Source: a virus. From it: a stretch of DNA of 45,104 bases. Positions 8,318 to 18,800 of the stretch are shown one piece after another. Below the pieces are notes generated by a model that searched no databases, was not told the origin of the DNA, and saw nothing but the letters and a program-made list of their open reading frames with translations. Location of the stretch: positions 1 to 45,104 of the IMG/VR virus record IMGVR_UViG_3300037171_000044; one strand, 5' to 3'. The stretch's first letter is position 1; each line of letters begins with the position of its first letter. The translations under genes were made by a program, and so were the position numbers.

Positions 8318-9628
8318 ATGGCCTACGATTCATATGTCGCTCCGGTTCCCGGACCACAAGCCGTTGGAGAACCCAACTCGGCGCTGACGTATAACGACCT
8401 GATCCTCAATGTGGCCGAACAATTGGGTGTGGCCTACTACGGTCCCAATGGGGATCAAGCTGCCCAGGTGCCCATCGACCCGTTCACACTCGACAAGTGC
8501 CAGCGATATGTGGCCGATGGGATGCGCATGTTCATCGCCGATGGTCCTCCGAATGGCTGGCGATGGCAGCGTCCGATTGCCGAAATTGACATTTGGCAGG
8601 ACGTGGGTATCCAGATGCCGCCGGGTTCGGCCGGGCCGACTCTCCTGAGTTCAACCACGATTGCCGGGACGACGCATGTGTACGCTTCCAATTCTGGCGC
8701 GTTCAGTCTATCTAACGTCGGGCAGATTCTTTCTGTAAGAAATATCGGTGTGTTTACCATAGCGGGCTTTGTATCCGACATGGAAATTACACTGACGCCT
8801 GGCACCGACTACCAGTGGGTCGGGGCCGCGACGTACATGTTCACGGTGCCTCCGACCGTGGCCCCCTTCCTACCGACGTTGACCGCGACGTATGATGCAG
8901 GAAGCAATACGACTACCATCGTCAGCCCATCGCTGATCTTTTATCCATCGGCTACAGGTACTAGCCTCTTTGTACTGGATATCGCCGGACCGATTCCGCT
9001 GAACAACTTCTCCAGCAATACTCAAATGACTGTGGTGGGCAACTATGCTTGGATCGGGGCGAAGGAATTCTCGCTCGTTTCCAACGGCATATACATGTTG
9101 CCAAATAGTTTTGGCGGTGAGGTTTGCGGCGAAATCACATACCAGGCTGGATCAAACCGCGGTGTGCCGATCAATTGGATCAGCGAACTTGAGATCAGGC
9201 GGTTGCGTGAAAATTGGAATTCAGTCAGTGGCAACCCTTACTACGCCGCCGTCCGGCGCGATCAATCGAATTCCCGCGCGTGGAACTTGATGATCTACCC
9301 GAACACAGGCGGCACGTATCGCGTCGAGTTTCCATATCTGGTTTACTTCGACAAGATGGTGAATCCCACAGATGCACATATCGCCGGGTTCGCCCATGAT
9401 GAAACTGTTAAAGCCGCATCCTTGGCCCAGGCCGAACTCCAAGGCGAGGACGTGTTGGCCAACCGAATGAGTTACTACCGGCAGATCGCTTTGCCGAACA
9501 GCTTACGGGTTGACGGCCGCGCCGCCGCAAGACGGCTCGGCTATTGCGGGAATCCTAGAAGCACGACGGTCGCGCTCCGGGACTTCCGGCAGTATTTCAG
9601 AAGGCCCACTGTTAATTATAGGCAGTAG
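8318..9628 (+). CDS. Head-tail adaptor (connector) protein
   Basis: A 436-residue protein. The N-terminus is helical (TYNDLILNVAEQLGVAYYG, KCQRYVADGMRMFI), followed by the GPPNGWRWQRP motif typical of podoviral adaptor and tail-tubular-A-type proteins. A beta-rich insertion follows (about 120-290). A helical C-terminal region (HIAGFAHDETVKAASLAQAE) and a basic tail complete it. It would bind the portal and extend the DNA channel. It is placed between capsid-associated genes and the nozzle-like protein, as expected. The inserted beta domain makes it longer than simple adaptors (~200 residues). Confidence 0.6.
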   Translation: MAYDSYVAPVPGPQAVGEPNSALTYNDLILNVAEQLGVAYYGPNGDQAAQVPIDPFTLDKCQRYVADGMRMFIADGPPNGWRWQRPIAEIDIWQDVGIQMPPGSAGPTLLSSTTIAGTTHVYASNSGAFSLSNVGQILSVRNIGVFTIAGFVSDMEITLTPGTDYQWVGAATYMFTVPPTVAPFLPTLTATYDAGSNTTTIVSPSLIFYPSATGTSLFVLDIAGPIPLNNFSSNTQMTVVGNYAWIGAKEFSLVSNGIYMLPNSFGGEVCGEITYQAGSNRGVPINWISELEIRRLRENWNSVSGNPYYAAVRRDQSNSRAWNLMIYPNTGGTYRVEFPYLVYFDKMVNPTDAHIAGFAHDETVKAASLAQAELQGEDVLANRMSYYRQIALPNSLRVDGRAAARRLGYCGNPRSTTVALRDFRQYFRRPTVNYRQ

Positions 9629-9730
9629 GTCGCTGGCAGAAGCCAGAGAAAGTGTTGGTGTCCCATTAACGAGTCAAATTTCCTTCGGCGCGTTTCTTAC
9701 CTCACTCCAGGTGACGGGTTCCGTAAGGCC

Positions 9731-10357
9731 ATGAGTATCCCCGTCAGCACCGTGCGGAGCAGCACGGGGGTGGTCGTCGGCGCGGGAACGGTTCCCGTGG
9801 TTGCCGCATTGGAAACTAACTTCTATGGTCTCCAGGTCGCCCAGGGCCAGACATTCGCTGGCAAGGTGACTCTCACGGTGCCCCCGGACTACGACAGCAG
9901 CATAGACGAATTGCGTATCCGTATCGCGGCTAATCGTGGGGACGATACCGCAGGCGATGCGACGAAGACCCTCAAGGCAACCATCTACCGCAAGCGGCCA
10001 GTGCCTAGCATCATCCCGGATGATGCCCAAGGCATTCTGCCTGCGGGGTTGGCTTTGTCCGCTGATCTCGGTGTGGTCAGCACATCGGCGGTTATTCCGG
10101 GCTTGGGGTCCAATCTGGCTACGACTTGGCTGGAGATCAACGCAGATGCCTTCACAGGCACCGTCGCGCCGGAACTTGGTCAGGGCACGTCCAACCGATC
10201 CCTGTCGGCTACGGCCGACGCTTCGATTCATCCGGGCGATTGTCTGGATATCAACTTGGCCCTGAATTCGGCTACGGGCACTGACGCCGTGAACATCTAC
10301 GGCATCGAAATTTGGTATCGGTCGAATCTCGCATTTAGTGATATAAATTCCCGCTAG
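9731..10357 (+). CDS. Structural protein, beta-rich (tail or head accessory)
   Basis: A 208-residue protein with AAGG close to the ATG. It has alternating beta-strand pattern (FAGKVTLTVPPDYDSSIDELRI, ATIYRKRP) and the C-terminal strands DAVNIYGIEIWYR, resembling a jelly-roll virion protein. No catalytic motif is visible. It lies between the adaptor and the nozzle-like gene and is followed by a rho-independent terminator at 10384-10421. A minor tail or decoration function is inferred. Confidence 0.6.
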   Translation: MSIPVSTVRSSTGVVVGAGTVPVVAALETNFYGLQVAQGQTFAGKVTLTVPPDYDSSIDELRIRIAANRGDDTAGDATKTLKATIYRKRPVPSIIPDDAQGILPAGLALSADLGVVSTSAVIPGLGSNLATTWLEINADAFTGTVAPELGQGTSNRSLSATADASIHPGDCLDINLALNSATGTDAVNIYGIEIWYRSNLAFSDINSR

Positions 10358-10383
10358 CGTTCGCTGTTCGGAAACAGTAATAC

Positions 10384-10421
10384 ATAGGCCCGCTCATTTT
10401 CTCGGGCGGGCCTATTTTCTT
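10384..10421 (+). terminator. Rho-independent terminator
   Basis: 10-bp inverted repeat ATAGGCCCGC (10384-10393) / GCGGGCCTAT (10406-10415) with a 12-nt loop, followed by TTTCTT. It lies 27 bases after the stop of the preceding gene and just before the nozzle-like gene, so that gene probably depends on read-through or a separate start. Confidence 0.8.
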
Positions 10422-10431
10422 GGATAAGAAA

Positions 10432-12933
10432 ATGCCCCTACCAACAGATAGACGACCGGAAGAAGCCAAGCAAAAGGCTCCGATGGATAAAGACTTCCCC
10501 GTGAAGGGGCTGGATGAAAATTGGGCATACAAGGCCCAGCCCGAAGGGACGACTCCGGCCTGTCTCAACGTGCGTCCCTACGACGCGACCGGCCAGCGGC
10601 TCCGAGGTGGGCAACGAGCCGGGCTGTCCAAGTGGATCGCCACCCAGCCCAACGGCACGAACCCTATTCAGCGCATGGGTTACTTGCCGCCACAGTCGGT
10701 GGGGGTAGCTTCGCAGACGGTGCCGGTGCCTGTGACTTATGGAAGCAGCCTGACGGGGACGCCGGGGAGCGTTCTTAACGCACAACCCGATTTCAACAAC
10801 GGTATCCTAGTTTCTTCCCCCTCTGCCCTGATGCAGTCGAGTACGACGCAGCCTCTAACAGGGGCGACAGGCATGTACCCTACAGGTACGACTAGTAGTG
10901 GGGTGATTCTAAACCACAATTTGACGGGGGCGAGTTTTTCCTTGTCGGCGAATACAGCCATGACTCAACCCCCGAATGGTGGTGTGGGGATGGCTATGGC
11001 TACTTCCACCATTGAGACTTCCATATTTGCTTCCTTGATAAACGATACGTTGCCTGTTCCGTATACCGGACCAACGTTTAGTGTATCGCTTGTCACCCGT
11101 AATCTGTCATCCGGGTGGTCGGGACTTTTTCCGCCGAAAACGCCGGGGTCGTCATACTACATGATTCAAGCCCAAGTACCGGGAGGTTCGCCTATCGGGG
11201 CCACTATCGAAATTCCTTTTGGAAACACGTTGTCTACATCCATGAAATTTGTGTACAACCAACCTACGGGAAGTGTGAAAGTGTACGTCGGGGGTGTTCT
11301 TATAGGAACCACTTCAACGACCACATACGAATATGCGATACACCCAGGAGTTGCCCTCATCACGTCACCTTCTACCGACCCTGGTACTGGTGCAACAGTT
11401 GCAGCCAGTAATTTGCAAATCACAGATGAAGGGGCCGTTCCTGGTGGGGGAAGCTCTAGTGGCTACCCAGGCTACCACGATGACGGATCGGGGAACTTGG
11501 TCTACACCCCTTATTCGACTAACGGCCTTCTTCTCGCCGTTTCGGGGGGTAGCGTCTATTCGGGGTACGCGGGTAATCCCTGGTCGGCGATTAGCGGCGG
11601 GTCGGGCGTCTTATCTACAAAGTTGAATGTAGTCCGCATGGCTTCCAATTTTGGCAAGATGTATTTCGTGGACGGCACTAATGCGGGGTACAGTATCTAC
11701 GATCCCGTGGCCAACACGGTGTCATCCTGGACCGCGGCGGTAGCGGCGCGCGGTGCCGGAACTTTGCCGACAAACAATCCAGCCGGACCTCTGGCACCCG
11801 TCAATACCTTGGGGGCTACGATCATCGCGCGATGGCGGGGGCGCATTGTCCTATCAGGATTGGCCAGCGACCCGCAGGATTGGTTCATGTCCGCGGCCGC
11901 GGCGGAAACCCCAACTTCTGGTCCGGCGCAACCTGACCCGTCCCTCAACTGGAACTACGGCGAACTTCCTCTCAGCGCCACTTCCCCCGTGGCAGGTAAC
12001 AATTCGGACGCCGGGCTTGTGGGCGATGTCGTTACTTGTCTTGCGCCGTACAATGACGACATCATGCTGATGGGCGGCATCCAGTCAATATGGCTCATGC
12101 GGGGCGATCCCGCGAACAATGGTCAGATCGACAACGTGACACACGAGGTTGGGATCATCGGGCCGGACGCCTGGTGCCTGGATCAGCAAGGCACGATGTA
12201 TTTCTTCGGGGGCGGGACATTCTTCCGCATGGCCCCGTTTGGTATGAGCAGCATGTACCAGAAGACTCTCGGTGGGATGCCAGAAGCACTAAGCCAAGGG
12301 CGGTTGGATAAGGTCTTCGGACAGGTGGACGCCACAACCCACGAAGTCTTACTCCTCTGGGATGAACTTCTCAAAGGGGTGCATATTTACATAACTCCCT
12401 TGGACAATAGTCCTACGATCCATTATTGGTGGGACCAGCGCACCGACAGTTTTTGGCCGGAACAGTACCCCACAAATTGTGACCCGACTTCCGTTCTAAA
12501 TTTTAAGTCGTCGAATTCTGTCGCCCGTGCTGATCTTCTCGGTGGATTTGACGGCTATGTTCGCCAAGTGGACGGCGCGTCTAAATCGGATGACGGGACA
12601 GCGATTCCCAGTATGGTTCGCCTTGCGCCCATGACAGCAGGTAGCACCCACCAGAATAGCCGTATTAACCGGATCACGACGGTTCTAGATTCTGTCAGCG
12701 ATCCGGTGACGGTGAATGTTTACGCGGCACAATCGCCAGAGGAAGTGGTCAACGCGACGACACCCGCTTGGTCCTACACGGCGTCACCCGTGAACCGCTA
12801 CGGTGTTCCCCGTATCCAGGGCAATTCTATCCTGCTGGAAATCACACAGAATGCCAACAATACTTCCTGGGGCTTGGAAAGCCTTAACGTCGTTTCGGCG
12901 ATCACGGGTCGTACCCGGCACGGGAGAATCTAG
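10432..12933 (+). CDS. Tail nozzle-like beta-propeller protein with inserted lectin-like domain
   Basis: An 833-residue protein. ATG at 10432 is preferred over a TTG at 10420 that lies in the terminator tail. The start region (NWAYKAQPEGTTPACLNVRP) and the long C-terminal half with repeated aromatic/Gly motifs (GTMYFFGGGTFFRMAPFG, HYWWDQRTDSFWPEQ, LLGGFDGYVRQVDG) resemble the beta-propeller nozzle or tail tubular B proteins of short-tailed phages. An inserted segment at about 155-330 has the strand pattern of a concanavalin/LamG-like jelly roll (MKFVYNQPTGSVKVYVGG). It would form the distal tail tube and may touch the cell surface. The stop overlaps the GTG of the fibre gene. Confidence 0.62.
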   Translation: MPLPTDRRPEEAKQKAPMDKDFPVKGLDENWAYKAQPEGTTPACLNVRPYDATGQRLRGGQRAGLSKWIATQPNGTNPIQRMGYLPPQSVGVASQTVPVPVTYGSSLTGTPGSVLNAQPDFNNGILVSSPSALMQSSTTQPLTGATGMYPTGTTSSGVILNHNLTGASFSLSANTAMTQPPNGGVGMAMATSTIETSIFASLINDTLPVPYTGPTFSVSLVTRNLSSGWSGLFPPKTPGSSYYMIQAQVPGGSPIGATIEIPFGNTLSTSMKFVYNQPTGSVKVYVGGVLIGTTSTTTYEYAIHPGVALITSPSTDPGTGATVAASNLQITDEGAVPGGGSSSGYPGYHDDGSGNLVYTPYSTNGLLLAVSGGSVYSGYAGNPWSAISGGSGVLSTKLNVVRMASNFGKMYFVDGTNAGYSIYDPVANTVSSWTAAVAARGAGTLPTNNPAGPLAPVNTLGATIIARWRGRIVLSGLASDPQDWFMSAAAAETPTSGPAQPDPSLNWNYGELPLSATSPVAGNNSDAGLVGDVVTCLAPYNDDIMLMGGIQSIWLMRGDPANNGQIDNVTHEVGIIGPDAWCLDQQGTMYFFGGGTFFRMAPFGMSSMYQKTLGGMPEALSQGRLDKVFGQVDATTHEVLLLWDELLKGVHIYITPLDNSPTIHYWWDQRTDSFWPEQYPTNCDPTSVLNFKSSNSVARADLLGGFDGYVRQVDGASKSDDGTAIPSMVRLAPMTAGSTHQNSRINRITTVLDSVSDPVTVNVYAAQSPEEVVNATTPAWSYTASPVNRYGVPRIQGNSILLEITQNANNTSWGLESLNVVSAITGRTRHGRI

Positions 12934-14171
12934 TGAGCAACACACTGACAACCCTGGATCGCTTTCCGCAGTCCGATGTCCGTCTACGCCGGGCGTTACA
13001 AAATCTTGAAGTCAAAATTGGCGCTCTTGGTGGTTTGGGGATAACAGCGGGGGGAATTTCCGTCGTAGCCCAATCGCCCCTCTTTGTAAACGGAAGCGGG
13101 GTAGGACTGCACTACGGCGCGGGCTTGTCAGTGGTTGCCGGGGCATTAACAGCGACAGCGGGAACCACCCTTGCCGGATTGACCGATGTCCTGATATCCA
13201 GTCCTACGAATGGCCAAGTGTTGACGTACAACACCGTGGCGATGAAATGGGAAAATGCCACCCCTACGAGCGGATCGACTACGCTTGCTTCCCTTACGGA
13301 TGTTCTCCTATCGTCACCCACAAACGGGCAGGTGCTTACATACAATACCGGGGCGGGTAAGTGGGAGAATGCCACCCCAGCCAGCGGGGGAGGCACCGTC
13401 ACCGCGGTCACGGGCACTTCGCCGGTGATTTCCAGCGGTAGCAGCACAACGCCCGCTATCAGTCTTGCCGGGCTGACAGGTCTGGGGACGGCTAGCTACT
13501 TAGTCGCTATGAATGCGGGCGGAACGGGCTGGACGTATGTGAATCCTACCAGTGTCGGGAATGTGGGCACGGTGACATCCGTGACCGGCACGGCCCCGAT
13601 AAATGTAGCTACCGGCACAAGCACCCCGGTCGTCAGCATCGGCGGGCTGACAGGTCTAGGGACGGCCAATTATGTCGTAGCCATGAATGCCGGGGGGACA
13701 GGATGGACGTATGTTAATCCATCCTCTTTTGGAGGGGGTGGAAGCATCGCCAGCTACGGCCAGATGTATGTGAATAACGGTTCCACGACGATGACAATAT
13801 CGGTAACGGGAACCTACGTCCGCGTGTCGGGGGGCATGACCGCGGGCACCTTGTCGGGTGTCACCTTTCAGAATGCACGAGAACTCGTGGTTCCCAACAC
13901 CGGCAAGTATTTCATCCAATGGAATATGTCCCTATCCTGTGCGACCGCGGGTGCGCAACCCGCGGGCACCATCATGCTGAACGGCACGGCTAATACAACT
14001 TGCACCGCTCAGTCCTCTACGGCTTTTTCGAACACCGGATCACAGGTGTCTGGTTCGATTATTTTGTCGTTATCGGCTTCCGACGTGATCGCCCTGGCCG
14101 TGACCAACGATGGCGGTACCCAAAGCATAAAGGTACTAAATGCTAGCCTTTCGATCTTGCAGATCGGCTAG
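12933..14171 (+). CDS. Tail fibre protein with internal sequence repeats
   Basis: A 412-residue protein; the GTG start overlaps the preceding TAG. After a short N-terminal helix it holds two tandem repeat types. One is LTDVL-SSPTNGQVLTYN-KWENATP (twice, ~38 residues apart). The other is LAGLTGLGTA-Y-VAMNAGGTGWTYVNP preceded by a TVT-VTGT stretch (twice, ~58 residues apart). Both resemble phage fibre shaft repeats. The last ~140 residues form a Ser/Thr/Gly-rich beta domain ending ALAVTNDGGTQSIKVLNASLSILQIG, similar in pattern to C1q/TNF-like trimeric heads. It probably binds the host receptor. Confidence 0.7.
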   Translation: MSNTLTTLDRFPQSDVRLRRALQNLEVKIGALGGLGITAGGISVVAQSPLFVNGSGVGLHYGAGLSVVAGALTATAGTTLAGLTDVLISSPTNGQVLTYNTVAMKWENATPTSGSTTLASLTDVLLSSPTNGQVLTYNTGAGKWENATPASGGGTVTAVTGTSPVISSGSSTTPAISLAGLTGLGTASYLVAMNAGGTGWTYVNPTSVGNVGTVTSVTGTAPINVATGTSTPVVSIGGLTGLGTANYVVAMNAGGTGWTYVNPSSFGGGGSIASYGQMYVNNGSTTMTISVTGTYVRVSGGMTAGTLSGVTFQNARELVVPNTGKYFIQWNMSLSCATAGAQPAGTIMLNGTANTTCTAQSSTAFSNTGSQVSGSIILSLSASDVIALAVTNDGGTQSIKVLNASLSILQIG

Positions 14172-14185
14172 AATCAGGTTACAAT
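14157..14185 (+). promoter_or_regulatory. Weak candidate promoter upstream of ejection-protein genes
   Basis: TTGCAG (14157-14162) and TACAAT (14180-14185) with a 17-bp spacer, in the gap before the ejection-protein genes. The -10 matches at 5 of 6 positions but the -35 at only 3 of 6. Confidence 0.3.
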
Positions 14186-14205
14186 AGATTGACTGGAGAA
14201 TGGCT

Positions 14206-14796
14206 ATGTCATCACTGCCAACTATGAGTCCTCAGAATAATCAGTATCTATCGCAACAGATGAATTCTCAGGCTCCCAGCGCCCCGAACTTGAGCGGGCT
14301 GTTCCCCGGTAATTCAGGGCTACAGGGTGTCCTACAGCAATTACAGAATTCCCAGAATCAGGCGAATCAGGCGAATCAAACCCGCTACCAAGACATCCTT
14401 GGGATGTACTCGAATCTAGGGCAATCCGGGGCACAGCAGATTCAGCAACAGACCCAGCAGATGCAGGGTCAGAATACTCAGAGCATGACTTCTCGCGGGT
14501 TGGGAAATACGACCGTGAGTGGGGCGATGAATAATCAGATCGCTTCACTCGGCCAGCAAAACCTGCTCAACCTCCAGGATACCCTTACAGGCCAAGAGGC
14601 TGGGGCCATGATGCAGATGAACCAGAATGGCCCCAATCTCGGCCAGTACGCCGGACTTCTCCAGCAGGCCGGGATGGGTCAGCCTGGATCAAACGCTGCA
14701 CAAATGCAGCAGAGCCAGATGCAATCCGCCTTCAATAATGCCGGTATGGGCGGCGGGGGTTGGGTTTCTTCCGATAAAAATTTTGACCAGCAATAG
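14206..14796 (+). CDS. Gln/Asn/Met-rich internal virion protein (putative ejection protein)
   Basis: A 196-residue protein. GGAG at 14195-14198 is 7 nt before ATG 14206 but 1 nt before ATG 14200, so 14206 is the likely start. It is extremely rich in Gln, Asn, Met, Gly and Ser (for example QQLQNSQNQANQANQTRYQ). Middle segments could form coiled coils. The last residues read GGGGWVSSDKNFDQQ. Low-complexity Gln-rich proteins in this position are commonly internal ejection proteins of short-tailed phages. No enzymatic motif is visible. Confidence 0.6.
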   Translation: MSSLPTMSPQNNQYLSQQMNSQAPSAPNLSGLFPGNSGLQGVLQQLQNSQNQANQANQTRYQDILGMYSNLGQSGAQQIQQQTQQMQGQNTQSMTSRGLGNTTVSGAMNNQIASLGQQNLLNLQDTLTGQEAGAMMQMNQNGPNLGQYAGLLQQAGMGQPGSNAAQMQQSQMQSAFNNAGMGGGGWVSSDKNFDQQ

Positions 14797-14805
14797 AGGC
14801 CGAAT

Positions 14806-15828
14806 ATGTCGCTTGAAGTCAATTACGGCCCGGTTGGGCTACTCGGTGCGATTGCGGCCCAGGCGGGTCAGAATGAAGGCAAGTGGCGTCAGGCTGGGCT
14901 TGATATGCAAGCCGCCCGGATGTCGATGGAGAACCAACAGCAAGCCAACCAGATTGCCGCCCAGGATCGCGCCCATCAACTTCAAGCGTCGATGGAGGGC
15001 CAACGTATCGCCCTAGCGAAGCAGCAAGCTGCCGATCAGAAGATGACCCCCGCAGCCGATCATGTCGCTCAACATCTTGCCGCGACACAAGCGGCAGAGA
15101 AGGCCCAGACGGACGCCATTACCGCGCATCTTAATAGTATGCTACAAAAGGGCCAACTCACCCCGCTTCAACACCAGCAAGCGATGGCCGGAGTATTGTC
15201 TGGGGCAAAGGGTTTGATTGATTCGGCGCTCACGGGCCACGATAAAACCGATCCGATGCAAAAAACGGTTTTTGAAACCCGCGCTCGAATGCTGAGGGAC
15301 GATACTACTTCGGCACGAGAGGAATTGCGGGAAGTTCAAAAAGCCCGTATGGATGCCACGATGACGGTTCCGGCTAGTACCGAACCTGACCCCGCCACGG
15401 GTAAAGTATTTCCCACGAAGGAAGCCGAATTGCTGGCCCGGATTAAGAAAAATTCTGCTGATGAACTTGACCTTCTATCAAAGGCCGGGGGTTCCGCGGG
15501 CGCGCCGCAGACCCAGACTGTACCTCCTCTGGTACAGGTGTCCCTACAAAGTGCTAATCCCGCCGATCAAGCGCCGTCCACGCCTCAGGGACATGGATAT
15601 ATCGCCGCTCCGATACCGGGGGCAAATTCGACCGAGAACCATATCATGGGCCTTATAAATCAGCAAGTCGGCCCCGGTGTTGTAGGACTACGGGGGCAAT
15701 ACCAAAACATCACGCGCATGGGGGGGTCAAAAGTTACCCCGGATATCGCGCAACAACTATTGCAAGAAGCCGGGGGTGATAAGGATCGCGCCCGACAATT
15801 GGCCCAACAGCGGGGGTACAGCTTCTAA
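14806..15828 (+). CDS. Internal virion / ejection protein (coiled-coil)
   Basis: A 340-residue protein with GAGG before ATG. Residues 10-130 are rich in Ala and Gln with heptad-like helices (QQANQIAAQDRAHQLQASM, AKQQAADQ), typical of podoviral internal proteins that assemble a trans-envelope channel. The C-terminal part contains Pro/Ser linkers and a helical end (AQQLLQEAGGDKDRARQLA). It overlaps the ATG of the 1455-residue protein by one base. With its two neighbours it makes up a three-protein ejection set. Confidence 0.6.
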   Translation: MSLEVNYGPVGLLGAIAAQAGQNEGKWRQAGLDMQAARMSMENQQQANQIAAQDRAHQLQASMEGQRIALAKQQAADQKMTPAADHVAQHLAATQAAEKAQTDAITAHLNSMLQKGQLTPLQHQQAMAGVLSGAKGLIDSALTGHDKTDPMQKTVFETRARMLRDDTTSAREELREVQKARMDATMTVPASTEPDPATGKVFPTKEAELLARIKKNSADELDLLSKAGGSAGAPQTQTVPPLVQVSLQSANPADQAPSTPQGHGYIAAPIPGANSTENHIMGLINQQVGPGVVGLRGQYQNITRMGGSKVTPDIAQQLLQEAGGDKDRARQLAQQRGYSF

Positions 15829-18800
15829 TGCCGGATATCTTCGACCAAATTACTGGGGCCTCCCAACCTGCTCCGCCTAGCGATGTGTTCGACCAGACTC
15901 ACGCGGCGCTTGCTCCGAAAGACGCCTTCGATCAAGTCAGCCCCCCGGCGACAAATGAAGACGCAATGCATCGCGCTGGAACCGAAGTCATACGGCAAAA
16001 TGCAGTACGTCGGCAGGCGGGTATACGTGATCTCACCACGGACGAGACCGGCGCGATCATGGATGCCTATAAGATGCTGGCGAAGCAAGCTCCCGATCAA
16101 CTCCGAGGGCAGATTGCAGCGAACGTCGCGAAGAACACCCAGGTCGCTCGTGGCATCATGGGGGACGTTAGGGCGGCTTCCTTTGAGGCTTTGACAAACT
16201 ACGTACCGTCTATCGCTACTCTGATCGACCCTGAAACTGGTCTAGGACTCAAGCAGGGTCAACAGGCGATGGCGAATGTCAATCGGGATAGTACAGCGGG
16301 GAAGGTCGCGGGATTCGCCGTGGGGATGGGGATGTTCGCCGCTGAGGGGGTGACTGCGCCTTTTATCGCCGCAGCGGAAGGGGCTGGAGAACAACGGGGT
16401 ACGATCTTCGAGGCACGAGCCAAGGGGCAGGATATCAGTGGTGGGGCAGAGGCGTTAGAAACTACCGCTCGGGGAGTAGTGGATGGCGTGCTGACCAAAC
16501 TCATGCTAAAATCTGGCGGTCAAGCGTCCAAGGTCGTCTCATCCTTTATCCTACCGTCCGTCAAAGAGGCGCTGGCAAAGGAAGGGTTGGATACCGCGGG
16601 CAAACTGGCCCGAACATGGGCGATGGATACGATTAAATCCGGGGCGATTTCCGAAACCAACTACCTAGCCGATGTCGGTCTGGGACACCTCGCTGATCCA
16701 AATGTTCGGCCTACTTGGGACGAAGCGGAAAAAGCCGCTGCTTTCGGTATGGTTCTACCTTCCGCGATGGGCATAATTCACGGCGCTGTCGGAAAATTTC
16801 GCGAAGGTAATCCTGTGCAACAGGGCGCGGCTCCTGATCCAGATTTGCATCCGATGGGTCGGGAACCGGCTATCGTTGGCGGGGTTGAGGTGCCCGACAC
16901 AGCGGGAACAGGGGCCGACCCCGAAAAGGTGTACATTAGTAAGGACATCCCCCAGACGTTGGATATCGACGGTAAGCCGGTGGATATCCACCGGACACTT
17001 GCTCTGCATGAAACAACTGAACGGGCGCTAGAGGACAAGGGAATGTCGGATGACGAGGCCCACGCCCATGCGACCGCTGCGGAGCATGACTCCCTCCGTC
17101 GTAACGGCGTAGACCCCCAGCACTACGAAGATGCCCTGGCCCCCCACGAAGAGATCGCGGCTAAGAATGATCTCGCCAAGGCCCCGGACGACCTGGATCG
17201 GACCCCATATAAGAAACCCCCATTGCGGCTTACCCAGGAGCGCGATATAGAACAATACCCCGTGGGTAGCGTAACCGCTATCCCCCATTCCACGTATAAC
17301 ATTGCCCGCCAAATGTCGCCAGAGATGGCAAAGGACTTTGGATCGGGATACACCGAATCTAAGGGTGAGAATCTCTGGGTGCGGCCTTCGGGAGATAAGA
17401 CCAATGCCGACCGGCATCTTCTAGTAGTGCCCTCAGATAAACTGTCTGACCCCACAAAGACGAATGATTTTTCTGCCGACCCTTCTTGGGCGAAGGCCGC
17501 GGCCAAGCAACTCCCTAACGCGGATACCTACGTGGTGCGCAATGCAGATGAAGCCGCAAAGTTCGTAGCCGATGCAAAGTACGGTACTATGTCGATTGAT
17601 CCCGCGATGCCTAAGGACACGGCGGCATCGCTGGTTGCGCAACACGCCGGGAAACTAGATACCCAAGTCTTCGACCCGGCGAAAGGGACGGATGCCCGGC
17701 ACTTCCGAATTCCTACTCCCGCATTGGAAGCCGCGCCGACGACTTTGGGGAAAGTCGCTACTGCTTTAGGCAAGGAAGACATCTTGACGGCGGGGAAAGC
17801 AGCTACGGATATCTTGACTAGTGCGGCTGGCGATCTGCATCGAACCTTTTCACCCGGCACACGGGGAGAAAACGCCCGACAAACCGTAGCATCCATGCGT
17901 CAAGAAAATTCTCGCGCCGCCCGAAAAGCAGATATACGATACGCCGCTCTGGATCAAGCCCGGCGCGCCTTCGATGTTTTTATCAAGGAGTATGGTCAGA
18001 CTGCCGCCGATGACTTTATGGATCGGATCAATCGCGGTGAGAAGCAGCGATATCCCGAACTCCAGGATATAGCAGATACCTTGGACACGGAACGCCGTGC
18101 TAAAGTCGAAGAAATGAAGAGTCTCGGCGTGGGGGCGGGAGAGAAGTTTGATGCAGATTGGTTTGGGAGACAATGGCAAGATACGGATAAGGCCCGTGGG
18201 CTATTTCTCGGACGCAGACCCCTCACCGGTCCGAAGTCGTTTCTTAAAAGTAGAAGCCTCGAATCCGTGGCAGAAGGTCGCGAGATGGGCCTTAAGCTCG
18301 TTACGGATAACCCTATCGAGATGCATGTGATGAAGATGGGAGAAATGGACAAGTACATCCACGGGGTTCGCGTTCTTCAAGCTGGGGAAAGTAACGGCAC
18401 CATCAGCCGCGTCCAGTCGGGGGAAGTAGTTCCGAGTGGTTGGTCCCGAATCCATGACCAGATAGGATTGTACAAAGCTCTGAATCCTACTACGGGCAAA
18501 GTCGAAACGGGATCATTCTATGCACCGGAAGAAGTTGCTACGCTCATCAATAATCATCTGTCTCCCGGCCTCCGGGGAAAGGATTGGTTCAAGGCGTACC
18601 TAGGCGCAGGGAACATGCTCAATCAATTTCAACTTGGTATGAGCGGGTTTCACCTCATGTTTACTTCTGCCGATGCCATTGTATCGAAGAATGCCCTTGC
18701 CCTTCGGGAACTATCCACAGGCGATCTTTCGGGGGCTATAACAAGTATGCTCGGTTCCCCTCTGGCCCCTGTCACGAATGCAATGTTGGGGCATAAGGGG

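Noticed and set aside
9629-9730. Short reading frame ending on the ATG overlap before 9731
   Set aside because: It would need a TTG or CTG start inside the adaptor gene and has no clear ribosome site. The 102-base gap holds nothing else I can name.
12933-14171. Diversity-generating retroelement acting on the fibre
   Set aside because: The duplicated segments are shaft repeats. No reverse transcriptase and no A-to-N mutation pattern are visible.
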